Positions 1 to 9,795 of a stretch of 51,594 bases of DNA are shown one piece after another (the stretch's first letter is position 1; every line of letters starts with the position of its first letter). Source of the stretch: an uncultured Nocardioides sp. Lineage in GTDB: Bacteria; Actinomycetota; Actinomycetes; Propionibacteriales; Nocardioidaceae. Made by a program: the position numbers and the translations under genes. Under the pieces are notes generated by a model. The model was not told the DNA's origin. It saw only the letters and a program-made list of their open reading frames with translations, and made no database searches. The stretch covers positions 1 through 51,594 of the forward strand of contig CADCUM010000008.1 in the NCBI GenBank assembly GCA_902805885.1, read 5' to 3'.

Positions 1-399
1 GCCCCCCGCGACCAGCCGGGCCAGCCACGCCGGCACCGACCCGGTCTGCACCCGGTCCCACAACCGGGGCAGCCGGTGCCGCAGCTCCAACGCGTGACCC
101 AGCAGCCGCTTCGCCGAGACCGTCGACAACCCCAGCACCGCACCCAGCTCCGCGACGCAGAACTCCGTCACCGCCGGACACCCGTCACCGGCGATCGGCT
201 CCTCGTGCTCCGAGCCAGGCACCGTGAACACGGCCGCGGAGTGGATCGACTCCGGCGGGTGCAGGTCAGCCCAGCGGGCGGCAAGGAGCATCTGCTCCGC
301 AGCCGCGGCATCCTCGGCGGCGCGCGCGAAGCGCAGGCGACTGAGCACGTCCGAGGCCGAGAGGTCGTCCTCCATCACCGCGGCCAGCGTCTCGATCAT
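1..399 (-). CDS. DUF222 (13E12-type) HNH-endonuclease family protein, N-terminal part only
   Basis: The frame reads leftward from ATG at 399 and leaves the window at base 1 after 133 codons, so only the N-terminus is present. The visible part begins MIETLAAVMEDDL, then shows the helical arrangement of DUF222: an AEQMLLAARWADL stretch near residues 34-46 and a later segment with LGLSTVSAKRLLGHALELRHRLP. In this family (the 13E12 repeat proteins of mycobacteria, many copies per genome in Nocardioides) a C-terminal HNH nuclease domain normally follows, but it lies outside the window. The start is supported by a TATAAT box seven bases upstream, which implies leaderless translation. The biological role of the family is poorly known and no function is claimed here. 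Confidence 0.82.
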   Translation of the reverse strand, partial: MIETLAAVMEDDLSASDVLSRLRFARAAEDAAAAEQMLLAARWADLHPPESIHSAAVFTVPGSEHEEPIAGDGCPAVTEFCVAELGAVLGLSTVSAKRLLGHALELRHRLPRLWDRVQTGSVPAWLARLVAGG

Positions 400-406
400 G
401 TGTTCG

Positions 407-412
407 ATTATA
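407..412 (-). promoter_or_regulatory. -10 box for a leaderless start of the DUF222 gene
   Basis: On the minus strand a perfect TATAAT is followed by seven bases (cgaacac) and then the ATG at 399, so transcription would begin at or next to the start codon. No Shine-Dalgarno sequence is present. A near-palindrome with TCGA at both ends (TCGAACACATGATCGA) straddles the start codon. Confidence 0.6.
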
Positions 413-587
413 TCGCACGCCACTGACAGCGCACGGCGACGGGACGACGAAGGACGACCCCCCTCCCGAGACTGCTTCGTCGGTCGCGGTCAGTCGACCG
501 CACGCACTCCGACCGGCGCGGGGCACGGCGGCGCTGCGAGCCGCCTTGCCGAGGACGCGCATGCCAAGACCAGATGGGGATGGCCGG

Positions 588-899
588 TCAGCGACCGCTG
601 TTCCGTGCCCGCGCCCATGCCCTGGCCGAGCTCATCAGCTCGTCACGGGTGATGTAGGCGTCGCCCGGTCGCAGGTAGGGACGCACGTAGCGCGCGCCGT
701 CGTAGCACAGGGCGTCGTTGTGCCAGTTGCGGTCCATCGTCGGAGACCACCAGCACCTCCACAGGGGAGCCGCCGAGGGCGCCGCGGCGGAACGGGGGCT
801 CCCGGCTCCCGGGAACGCGTGAGCAGCGGGTCCAACTCCAGATACGGCGAAGATCCCCGCAACGACGATGCCACAGATGCGCGTTCTCACGAGACGCAC
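588..899 (-). CDS. Small secreted protein, unknown function
   Basis: A 103-residue protein starting at GTG 899. It has a clear Sec signal peptide: a basic start (MRLVRTR), a hydrophobic core (ICGIVVAGIFAVSGV) and a probable signal peptidase I site after AHA, giving a mature protein of about 73 residues. The mature part has two cysteines (in RCWW and ALCYDG), which could form one disulfide, and ends in an Arg/Ala-rich helix. I do not recognise a family. It sits alone between the DUF222 gene and hutU on the same strand; the 188 bases between it and the DUF222 gene hold no convincing coding or structural signal. The signal peptide is the main reason to believe the gene is real. Confidence 0.55.
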   Translation of the reverse strand: MRLVRTRICGIVVAGIFAVSGVGPAAHAFPGAGSPRSAAAPSAAPLWRCWWSPTMDRNWHNDALCYDGARYVRPYLRPGDAYITRDELMSSARAWARARNSGR

Positions 900-965
900 C
901 GTGATACCCGCGACCGGGTGCGTCTCCAGAACGGCACGAACTGCCGGCGGCGGGCGAAGCGCGTC

Positions 966-2671
<1,706 letters not shown>

Positions 2672-2675
<4 letters not shown>

Positions 2676-4225
2676 TGGAGCTCTCCGATCACTGCTTCGG
2701 CGGCGGCGAGCACCGCGCCGGACTGGACGAGGGAGACGGTTGCCTCGATCTCGGGCGAGAGGTGGCGGTCGGGGCCCGGGCCGGCGACGCCGTTGTCCCG
2801 GAGCAGGGCGACCACCGCGGCGGTCGCCGGGGACGGCGTGAGCGGAGCGCGCAGGTCGAGCGCGCGGGCCGCCGTCATCACCTCCACGGCGACGACGCGG
2901 GCCAGCCCGTCGACGGAGCGGCGCAGCTTGCGTGCGGCGTTCCAGCCCATCGACACGTGGTCCTCCTGCATCGCCGAGGACGGGATCGAGTCGACGCTCG
3001 CCGGCACCGCGAGCCGCTTGAGCTCGGAGACGATCGAGGCCTGGGTGTACTGCGCGATCATCAGGCCGCTGTCCACGCCCGGGTCGTCGGAGAGGAACGG
3101 CGGCAGCCCGTGGTTGCGAGCCTTGTCGAGGAACCGGTCGGTACGGCGCTCGCTGATCGAGGCCACGTCGGCCGCGGCGATCGCCAGGAAGTCGAGGACG
3201 TAGCCCACCGGGGCGCCGTGGAAGTTGCCGTTGGACTCGACCCGGTCGCCCACCACCACGGGGTTGTCGATCGCGCTGCACAGCTCGCGGCCCGCCACGG
3301 CGGCGGCGTGGTCGACGGTGTCGCGGGCGGCGCCGTGGACCTGGGGCGAGCAGCGCAGGGAGTAGGCGTCCTGCACGCGGTTGCACTCCACCGTGTTCCC
3401 GGGCCCGGTCCGGTGGGACGCGACCACCCCTGAACCCGCCATCAGGGCGGTCAGGTTGGCGGCCGAGGCGGCCTGGCCGGGGTGCGGGCGGATGGCCTGG
3501 AGGTCCGCGGCGAAGACCCGGTCGGTCCCGAGCTGGCCCTCCACGCTCATCGCGGCCGCGATGTCGGCGGTCCGCAGCAGGAGCATGAGGTCGGTGATCG
3601 CCAGGACCAGCATGCCGAGCATCCCGTCGGTGCCGTTGATCAGCGCCAGCCCCTCCTTCGCGGCCAGCTCGACAGGCTCGAGGCCCGCCGCTGCGAGCGC
3701 GTCGGCGGCGGGCACCAGCGCACCGGAGGCGTCGCGCACGTCGCCCTCCCCCATCAGCGCGAGGGCGCAGTGCGAGAGGGGCGCGAGGTCGCCGGAGCAG
3801 CCGAGCGAGCCGAACTCCCGGACGACGGGGGTGATCCCGTGGGTCAGCAGGCCCGCGAGCAGCTCGGCGGTCTCCCGTCGTACGCCGGTGCGCCCCGTCG
3901 CCAGGGTCGAGAGGCGCAGCAGCATCAGCGCCCGGACCACCTCGCGCTCGACCTCCGGGCCCGACCCGGCGGCGTGGGACCGGACGAGGGAGCGCTGCAG
4001 CTGGGCGCGCTTCTCGGTGGGGATGTGCCGGGTCGCGAGGGCGCCGAAGCCGGTGCTGATGCCGTACGTCGGGGTCTCCCCCGCGGCCAGCGTGTCGACG
4101 ACGGCGCGGGCGCGGTCGACAGCGGCCAACGCGTCGTCGGTGAGCGCGACGGGAGCACCGTCGCGGGCGACCGCGACGAGGTCCTCGAACGTGACGGGGC
4201 CGACCCCGACCTGGATGGTGTGCAT
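2672..4225 (-). CDS. hutH: Histidine ammonia-lyase (histidase)
   Basis: A 517-residue protein that deaminates L-histidine to trans-urocanate, the first step of histidine use. Family features: YGISTGFG at residues 54-61 with the catalytic Tyr54; the MIO-forming triad in [12 protein letters not shown], where residues 143-145 are Cys-Ser-Gly rather than the textbook Ala-Ser-Gly; and the late Q-rich active-site block with [12 protein letters not shown]. The start is ATG 4225 with GAGG four bases upstream. It is the first gene of a hutH-hutU pair transcribed leftward. The remaining hut genes (hutI and the formimidoylglutamate step) are not in the window. An IclR regulator at 4922 is a plausible controller by proximity only. 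Confidence 0.96.
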
Positions 4226-4378
4226 GACCTCATCAAACGCCGACGCCCGACCCGCCACCACGGGCGTCGAGCCACGCCCGTCTCGGATCCGAGACCGGGA
4301 GGCGCGAGGCGGGCCCGGGTTGTGGGACGGTGACGGTAGGCGCGGTCCAGCCGAGGCCGCCGGAGAAAGAGGTTTGCC

Positions 4379-4879
4379 ATGGACATCGGTGTGACAGAGC
4401 TGATCATCATCCTCGTCGTCGCCCTGATCGTGATCGCGTTGGTGGCGTGGCTCCTGAAGAGGCAGCAGACGAACAAGAAGCACGAGCACGCGGAGCACCT
4501 CCGGCAGGAGGCCCACCAGCACGCCACCGAGATCCCCGAGGCGCACGTCCGCGCCAAGGAGGCGGAGGCGCAGGCCGAGCGGGCCAGGCTCGACGCCGAG
4601 CGTGCCGCGCAGCGCGCCGAGGAGGAGCGCATCGCAGCCACGCAGCAGCAGGCCGTGCACGAGGACCGCCTCCGCACGGCGGACCAGGTCGACCCCCACG
4701 TCGACACCCGGTCGGACGACTACGCGCCCGGCGCCGGCACGCGCGACCCGGACACGATCCTGGACTCGGACCACCGCACCGAGAGCCACCACACCGACGC
4801 CGGCTCGGACGGCTACACCGAGGTGCACCGCGTCGAGGAGCACCGCACGGACGGCACCGACGGCTCCCACCGCCCCTGA
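4379..4879 (+). CDS. Single-pass membrane protein with a long charged coiled coil
   Basis: A 166-residue protein starting at ATG 4379 after a good ribosome site (AGAGG seven bases upstream). Residues 4-25 (VTELIIILVVALIVIALVAW) form one membrane segment followed by a basic stop (KRQQTNKK). Residues 30-110 are rich in Ala, Glu, Arg and Gln with heptad character, a likely coiled coil. The C-terminal 55 residues are Asp/His-rich and probably disordered. The overall type resembles actinobacterial proteins annotated only as hypothetical. It diverges from hutH and lies 42 bp before an IclR gene on the same strand, but nothing in it suggests a role in histidine metabolism. Confidence 0.75.
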   Translation: MDIGVTELIIILVVALIVIALVAWLLKRQQTNKKHEHAEHLRQEAHQHATEIPEAHVRAKEAEAQAERARLDAERAAQRAEEERIAATQQQAVHEDRLRTADQVDPHVDTRSDDYAPGAGTRDPDTILDSDHRTESHHTDAGSDGYTEVHRVEEHRTDGTDGSHRP

Positions 4880-4921
4880 CGATCACGAGTCCGGCCACGT
4901 CGCCCTGACACGATCGGCACC

Positions 4922-5707
4922 ATGAGCCAGGTACCCGCAGCGACCCGTGCGCTGCGGGTCCTGCGATTCCTGGCCGCCCAGGCCGACCCGGTGCCGCTGG
5001 ACCGGGTGATGCGCGCCTGCGACCTGCCGCGCAGCACGGCGTACCACCTGCTCAACACCATGATCGACGAGGGCTTCGTGGTGCACCTGCCCGACGAGCA
5101 CCGCTACGGGCTCGGGGTCGCGGCGTTCGAGGTGGGCAGCGGGTTCACCCGCCAGGCGCCGCTCGCCCGCCTCGCCCGCCGACCGCTCGCCGCGCTGGTG
5201 GACAGGACCGGGCACGGCGCCCACCTGGCCGTGCTGCACGGTCGCGACGTCCTCTACGTCGTGGAGGAGCGCGCGCCCGGGCGGCCACCCCTGGTGACCG
5301 ACGTGGGGGTGCGGCTGCCGGCCCACCTCACCGCGTCGGGACGCGCGATCCTCTCGGCACTGCCGGCGAGCCAGGTGCGGGCGCTCTACCCGGACCGCTC
5401 CGCCTTCGTCGACCGGCACGGCCGGGGGCCGACGTCGCTGAGCGCACTGCGCGCGATCCTGTCGGAGACGCGCCAGTGCGGTCGGGCCACCGAGGACGGG
5501 GAGGTGACCCCGGGCCTGCAGAGCGTCGCCGCGCCGGTGCTCGACCACAACGGCCACCCGGTGGCGGGCGTCGCCGTCACGTTCCCCAGCGACGTGGACG
5601 ACGTCGAGCCGGTCTCCGCGGCGGTGACCGCCACGGCCCACCTGCTCACCCGGCGGCTCGGCGGGGACGCACCGGCACCGGGCCCCGTCACACCTTCTTC
5701 GCGTTGA
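4922..5707 (+). CDS. IclR-family transcriptional regulator
   Basis: A 261-residue regulator. Residues 1-60 form the winged helix-turn-helix (TRALRVLRFLAAQ, then PRSTAYHLLNTMIDEGFV, then HRYGLG). Residues 75-245 form the GAF-like ligand domain, with the family motif LTASGRAILSALP near residue 138. These regulators bind small aromatic or carboxylic effectors and usually control adjacent catabolic genes. The hut genes 700 bp away are the obvious candidate target, but the intervening membrane-protein gene and the lack of a recognised operator keep this at inference. No Shine-Dalgarno is visible, and a CACGAT seven bases before the ATG could be a leaderless -10. The 3' end overlaps the convergent sortase gene by 20 bp. 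Confidence 0.9.
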   Translation: MSQVPAATRALRVLRFLAAQADPVPLDRVMRACDLPRSTAYHLLNTMIDEGFVVHLPDEHRYGLGVAAFEVGSGFTRQAPLARLARRPLAALVDRTGHGAHLAVLHGRDVLYVVEERAPGRPPLVTDVGVRLPAHLTASGRAILSALPASQVRALYPDRSAFVDRHGRGPTSLSALRAILSETRQCGRATEDGEVTPGLQSVAAPVLDHNGHPVAGVAVTFPSDVDDVEPVSAAVTATAHLLTRRLGGDAPAPGPVTPSSR

Positions 5708-6248
5708 CGATGATCCGCGTGCGGTAGACGCCGGTGGTGTTGTCGCGGTCGCCGCAGGTGATGAGGACCAGGCGGGGCTCGCCGCGGTCGGAGAACAGCT
5801 CGCGGACCTCCCGCGGCGACATGCGGGTGACCCGACGCACCCGGGTGACCCGGAAGTCGACCCTCCCCACGCTGACCCGATCGCCTCTGCGCAGCTCGCC
5901 GAGCCGGTCGAACACCCCGGCACCGCGGGACCACGTGTGGCCCGCCAGGACGGCGCTGCCGGGCTGGCCCGCGACCACGCCGTCGCGCCAGCGGTAGACC
6001 GCGTGGACGCTCTCGCCGACCGCGAGCTGGCCGGCGCGGTTGACGCCGACCGGGATGATCCTGGCGTCCACGCCGATGCCCCGGACGACGAGCCGGCGGC
6101 TCGGGGCGCGCTTCTCGGCCGCGGAGGGAGCAGGAGCCGCCTGGGCGGAGACGGTCGACACCGGTGCAGCCTGCGCGGACGGACCGGCGCCCAGTCCCGT
6201 CAGGGCGACGACGAGCGCCGTCGCGACGGCCGCTGAGCTCCTGGGCAT
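5688..6248 (-). CDS. Class F sortase
   Basis: A 186-residue exported transpeptidase. Residues 1-28 form a signal peptide or anchor (VATALVVALTGLGAGPSAQA). The catalytic domain shows the sortase His in VLAGHTW, the Cys in LVLITCGD and the late Arg in GVYRTRI, in the correct order and spacing for the class E/F type of actinobacteria. The start is ATG 6248 with GGAGG six bases upstream. Class F enzymes often act as housekeeping or single-substrate sortases. No LPxTG-type substrate gene is next to it, so its target is unknown. The gene ends inside the 3' end of the convergent IclR gene. Confidence 0.9.
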   Translation of the reverse strand: MPRSSAAVATALVVALTGLGAGPSAQAAPVSTVSAQAAPAPSAAEKRAPSRRLVVRGIGVDARIIPVGVNRAGQLAVGESVHAVYRWRDGVVAGQPGSAVLAGHTWSRGAGVFDRLGELRRGDRVSVGRVDFRVTRVRRVTRMSPREVRELFSDRGEPRLVLITCGDRDNTTGVYRTRIIVNAKKV

Positions 6249-6364
6249 GTGTCCTCCGGTGGTTCGGTGTGTCCATCCGAAGAGTACGCCGTGGGACGAA
6301 CCCGGCTGCCTTCCCGACCGATTCTGTGGGCGAGCGAGGGGGGCAGGGAGTGAGCCGCTCGCGC

Positions 6365-7018
6365 TCAGCGCGGCCGGAAGGGCGTCAGCACGCCGGTGTC
6401 GACGTAGTAGGCGATCACGCGGTCGAGCACGACGGCGAGCCCACCGCCGGGCTGCCCGAACCAGGGCTCGATCCGCTGGAGCCGGCACGCCTCGGGGAGC
6501 GGTTGGTCGAGCACGAAGCCCATCCGCTCCTCGTTGAGGTCGGTCGGCGGGAGGCTCCGGGCGGACATCGCGGTGTCGTAGAGGTAGAGCACGTGTCCGC
6601 TGGCGTTGCCGATGTGGTCGAGCGGGCACCCCGCAGGGAGGACCGAGGCCGGGACGGCTGCGCCGGAGCTCAGCCGGGCGGCGACCTCGGGATCGCCGGG
6701 CGCTGCTCCGACCAGCTGGTCCGCGACCGTGAGGGCAGCCGCGTGCAGCGTCTCCGGGTCGCGAGGCGCGGGCGGCAGGCCGGGCGCTGTCCACCGGGCG
6801 AGGACGTCCGCGGCGAGCTCGACGTCCCCGAACCGGGCGTACGCGGCGAACCGGCCCCGGTCGCTGCCACCGAGGACGACCTCGTCGTCCGTGGTCGGCC
6901 ACGCCACCCACTGGTGGCTGGGCGCGGTGGGTGGTACGTCGGAGGGCTCGGTCCAGATCACCCGGGAGGTGTCGACACCGCGCGCCTCGAGCAGACGCCT
7001 CACGTCATCGGTGATCAC
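6365..7018 (-). CDS. TNT-fold protein lacking the catalytic residues (putative pseudoenzyme)
   Basis: A 217-residue protein starting at GTG 7018 with a 4-bp overlap (GTGA) to the gene before it. Residues 125-215 match the TNT (tuberculosis necrotizing toxin) domain layout: DHIG at 134-137, ARSLPP at 153-158, then WFGQPGGG at 186-193. The three positions that in TNT are Arg, Tyr and Gln needed for NAD+ glycohydrolase activity (R757, Y765 and Q822 by my recollection of Mtb CpnT) are here His135, Val143 and Ala195. The full-length toxin two genes upstream keeps all three. Residues 1-120 are a different, acidic domain that I do not recognise. Being last in the toxin operon, it may be an inactive decoy, a second immunity factor or a decayed toxin tip. 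Confidence 0.75.
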   Translation of the reverse strand: MITDDVRRLLEARGVDTSRVIWTEPSDVPPTAPSHQWVAWPTTDDEVVLGGSDRGRFAAYARFGDVELAADVLARWTAPGLPPAPRDPETLHAAALTVADQLVGAAPGDPEVAARLSSGAAVPASVLPAGCPLDHIGNASGHVLYLYDTAMSARSLPPTDLNEERMGFVLDQPLPEACRLQRIEPWFGQPGGGLAVVLDRVIAYYVDTGVLTPFRPR

Positions 7019-7365
7019 GCGCGCCCCCCACTGAACAGGCGTCGAAGGCCGCTGCCGCGCGGCTCCTTGCCGACCCGGCCGCCCCATCGCCCCCGGGCGA
7101 GCCGCACGGACTCGTCCACGAAGACGCGGCGGGCGACGGCGAAGTCCGTCGTCTCGACGAGGACCCGGTCCGCACCCCAGTCGCCTCGGTACCAGACCTC
7201 GTAGCTCCCGTCGTCGTGCGCACGCAGGCCGACGAACTCGCTCGAGAGCGCCAGGCCCGGGACGCGACCGGGGATGTAGAAGTCCACCCCCTCCCCGAGG
7301 CCGCGGGCGAGCAGGTGCTCCGCGACCTCGTCGAGCTCGTGGCCCACGCCGTCGTGCTCGCTCAT
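7015..7365 (-). CDS. Putative immunity protein of the TNT toxin cassette
   Basis: A 116-residue soluble protein with no signal peptide or membrane segment, placed directly after the TNT toxin gene with a 4-bp overlap (ATGA) and before the TNT-like pseudoenzyme with another (GTGA). It has an alpha/beta look: a helical start (LDEVAEHLLARG), then strands (EVWYRGDWG, RVLVETTDFA) and a basic C-terminus. I cannot match it to a named immunity family. The role is inferred only from position: in polymorphic-toxin loci the small gene just downstream of the toxin usually encodes its inhibitor. Confidence 0.6.
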   Translation of the reverse strand: MSEHDGVGHELDEVAEHLLARGLGEGVDFYIPGRVPGLALSSEFVGLRAHDDGSYEVWYRGDWGADRVLVETTDFAVARRVFVDESVRLARGRWGGRVGKEPRGSGLRRLFSGGRA

Positions 7366-9053
7366 CGCCGGGCTCCTTCGTTGCGATGCTCATCGACCAT
7401 CCGGTCCAGCGAGACGGCGCCGTGGGTGAGGGCTGCGGCGCCCAGTGCCCGACCCGTGTGGAACTCGTGAGGATCGGCGATGATCCTACGGTCCTTGAGC
7501 TCCCCCTGGCTGATGGGGTTGCCGTCGGCGTCGACGAACCGGTACTGGTGTCCTCCGCCCTCCTGGCCGAAGGCCGGTGCCACCTCGGAGCGCTCGATGC
7601 GCACGGTCCCGTTCTGGAGGTCGGGGTGGGAGGGGTTGACGTCCCAGGACCGGCGCTCGAAGTTCAGGCGGTCGGGCGGAAGTGAACGCTCGCTCATCGG
7701 GGTTCCGTCGTCGGCGAAGTACTCGCCGCCCGGGCCGCCGATGCGGTCCATCCGCGGCACGTCGGCCGGCGAGAGGATGACCTCGCTGTCCGGGACCTTG
7801 CCGTCGTTGGGCGCCGCGGTCTTCCACGTCCAGTCCTCCTCGCCCCTGTCGTTCGGGCCACGGAACCGGTCCATGAAGTCGTCGCGGGAGTAGGGCTGGC
7901 CGGTCGCAGGATCGCGGCCGAGGACGTCGTAGTCCTCGTCGACGATGGTGCGGTTCGACGAGGAGTAGCTCGGCTCGCGCATCTGGTGGTCCAGGCTGCG
8001 GAAGGCGCTGTCACCGTCCAGCCCGAACATCGACCGCGGCGCACCGTCGTCGAGGCGCCGCAGGCCGCCGATGTCGGAGAAGCTGTCGAGGTGCCGGAAC
8101 CTCGACAGGTCGGCGAGGCCGTCGAGGAGGTCGACGCCCATCTTGGTCCCGCGGGTGGCCAGGGCACCCGCGCCGCCGGTGGCGACCGCTGCGATCGCGT
8201 CGGGCACCAGGTGGCCCAGCGCCCGGGCGGGGTCGTCGGCCCAGGTGTCCCAGTCGAGCACGCTCTTGCCGAGCTCCTTGCCGAACCCGACGGGATCGGT
8301 CGTGATGCCCGTCTTGATCGCCTGCGCCATGTCCCAGGCCGCCTCGGCGGAGAGCTCGTACTTCTTCATCAGCTCCTCGGGGGTCAGCTCCCCGGTGGCC
8401 AGCTTGTAGTGGTCCATCACGAGGTTGACCGGGCTGATCGGCAGCATGGTGAGGAGGTCCCAGACGGCCTCCCCGGCGCCCTCGAGGAAGCCGCCCACGG
8501 CGCGGAGGCCCGACTCGAGCCAGTTGGGCTTGTCCGGCGCGTCCGCGCAGCCGGCCCGCACCTGGGCCGCGCAGGTGTGCGCTGCGCTGTCGAGCTCGGC
8601 CTTCGCGGAGCTGAGCGCACCGAGGGCCGCCTGCCGGATCGGCTCGCCCCGGTCGACGAAGGGCTCCGCCGGCTCGGTGCCGCCCTGCGCCCGGTAGGCA
8701 CGCATCCGGTCCATGTAGGCGGCGTACTCGCGCCGTGCCTGCTCGGTCACCTGGTCCCCGCGGGCGTGCTCGTCGCGAGCGGCCGCGGCAGCCTGCTGCG
8801 CAGCCTCGAGCGCGCCGGCGTACGAGGTCAGCGCCGCCGAGGCCTTCGTGAAGCCGTTCCCCGCCTTGGTCCACCGCTCGGGCTCGAGGTCGTGGGCGTC
8901 GCGGAAGGTGTCAGCAGCGCGACCGGTCCACCCTGACGTGTCGATCCTCGACAGTGCATCACCGGTGTCGTAGAACAGCTGGCCCTTCTGGTCCATCAGG
9001 GCCGCCCTGGAGCGGACGTTGCCGGGGTTTCCCCTGATGGTGAAGTCGGGCAT
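7362..9053 (-). CDS. T7SS polymorphic toxin with C-terminal TNT NAD+ glycohydrolase domain
   Basis: A 563-residue protein. The N-terminal 120 residues are helical with a WXG motif (GWTGRAADTF, Trp42-Gly44) as in T7SS-exported effectors. Residues 180-330 form a middle region with hydrophobic Ala/Gly-rich helices. Residues 435-525 are the TNT domain: DRIGGPGGEY (Arg437, Tyr445), SERSLPPDRLN (455-464) and FGQEGGGHQY (Gln503). Arg437, Tyr445 and Gln503 match the residues required for NAD+ hydrolysis in the M. tuberculosis toxin. The predicted action is NAD(P)+ depletion in target cells. ATG 9053 shares its A with the stop of the upstream EspC-like gene (TGATG). The next gene is the likely antitoxin. 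No ESX core genes are in the window, so export would be in trans. Confidence 0.88.
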   Translation of the reverse strand: MPDFTIRGNPGNVRSRAALMDQKGQLFYDTGDALSRIDTSGWTGRAADTFRDAHDLEPERWTKAGNGFTKASAALTSYAGALEAAQQAAAAARDEHARGDQVTEQARREYAAYMDRMRAYRAQGGTEPAEPFVDRGEPIRQAALGALSSAKAELDSAAHTCAAQVRAGCADAPDKPNWLESGLRAVGGFLEGAGEAVWDLLTMLPISPVNLVMDHYKLATGELTPEELMKKYELSAEAAWDMAQAIKTGITTDPVGFGKELGKSVLDWDTWADDPARALGHLVPDAIAAVATGGAGALATRGTKMGVDLLDGLADLSRFRHLDSFSDIGGLRRLDDGAPRSMFGLDGDSAFRSLDHQMREPSYSSSNRTIVDEDYDVLGRDPATGQPYSRDDFMDRFRGPNDRGEEDWTWKTAAPNDGKVPDSEVILSPADVPRMDRIGGPGGEYFADDGTPMSERSLPPDRLNFERRSWDVNPSHPDLQNGTVRIERSEVAPAFGQEGGGHQYRFVDADGNPISQGELKDRRIIADPHEFHTGRALGAAALTHGAVSLDRMVDEHRNEGARR

Positions 9054-9376
9054 CACAGCACCTTGACCGAGGCGATCGTGGACGTCAGCGCGGACAGGGC
9101 GGCGTACCCGCTCTTGTCGGTCTCGAAGTAGTTCATGGCGATCCTGGCGAGGCGCCCGGCCATCTCCTCCACGTCGTGGCAGAGGTTGTTGACGCCCTCC
9201 TCCCACCGGTCCTGGAACTCGTCGAGGGCGCTCCACACCGCCTCGTGGCCGACGTCGCTCTCGCTCGGCACGAGGTCGTCGACGTCCTTCTCCTTGAAGA
9301 GCCTGACGGTGTCGTTGAGGCCCTGGGCGGCCTTGCCCATGCTCTCGAGGTCGACCTCGAAGTCGTACGACGGCAT
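9053..9376 (-). CDS. EspC/WXG100-like T7SS partner protein
   Basis: A 107-residue all-helical protein, first gene of the TNT cassette. It resembles the EspC-like family: a central turn with a Trp in EFQDRWEEGVNNL (Trp58, W-E-E-G instead of W-x-G), then a second helix ending in NYFETD. Tyr83-xxx-Asp87 in that segment fits the YxxxD/E secretion signal of ESX substrates. Such proteins usually pair with a second helical partner for export. The start is ATG 9376; a longer reading upstream lacks family-like sequence. Translation is coupled to the toxin through a 1-bp overlap. Confidence 0.8.
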   Translation of the reverse strand: MPSYDFEVDLESMGKAAQGLNDTVRLFKEKDVDDLVPSESDVGHEAVWSALDEFQDRWEEGVNNLCHDVEEMAGRLARIAMNYFETDKSGYAALSALTSTIASVKVL

Positions 9377-9480
9377 GACGAGGTGCTTCCCTGCGCGCCC
9401 CGACCTCAAACACGTGGTGTAGGAATCAGTCGCACGGGGTAGGACGTCGCCATCAGCCCCGGACAGCAAGGAGCGCCGTC
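9377..9480. promoter_or_regulatory. Divergent intergenic region of the T7SS toxin cassette
   Basis: The 104 bases separate the leftward EspC-like gene from the rightward GTG start at 9481 and must hold the promoters of both arms. TAGGAA- and TAGGAC-type hexamers on the plus strand near 9419 and 9440 are possible -10 elements, but no strong -35 or operator is evident. Confidence 0.35.
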
Positions 9481-9795
9481 GTGACCGTCGGACTCGTCTA
9501 CGCCGAGATGGAGGCCGCGGCCCGGGCCGTGGCGGATGCCGTCGACCCGCTGCAGACGACGCTGCGCGACCTCGGGGCAGCGGTCGAGACCGCCGGCGCC
9601 GGCTTCAAGGGTCATGCCGCCGCCGGGCTGGGGGAGGCGCTCAGCGCCTGGTTCGACGTGGCCGTCACCCTCGGACCGATCCTCGAGGGCTACTCCCAGT
9701 CCCTGATGTACGTCGCCCAGGAGCACGCCACGAACGACCACCAGCAGGCGGTCAACGCCGGCCGGCTCACCGACCGCCTCGGGGAGGTCCGGTGA
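9481..9795 (+). CDS. WXG100/EspC-like T7SS small protein
   Basis: A 104-residue helical-hairpin protein starting at GTG 9481. The helices flank AWFDVAVTLG, where a WXG protein has its turn, and the second helix ends YVAQE (Tyr77-xxx-Glu81), matching the YxxxD/E export signal. The gene overlaps the next one by 4 bp (GTGA), so the two products probably form a heterodimer. It is divergent from, and likely functionally joined to, the TNT toxin arm. Confidence 0.72.
   Translation: MTVGLVYAEMEAAARAVADAVDPLQTTLRDLGAAVETAGAGFKGHAAAGLGEALSAWFDVAVTLGPILEGYSQSLMYVAQEHATNDHQQAVNAGRLTDRLGEVR

Noticed and set aside
400..587. Coding potential between the DUF222 and small secreted protein genes
   Set aside because: Open frames in this stretch lack ribosome sites and recognisable sequence. 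It is treated as intergenic.
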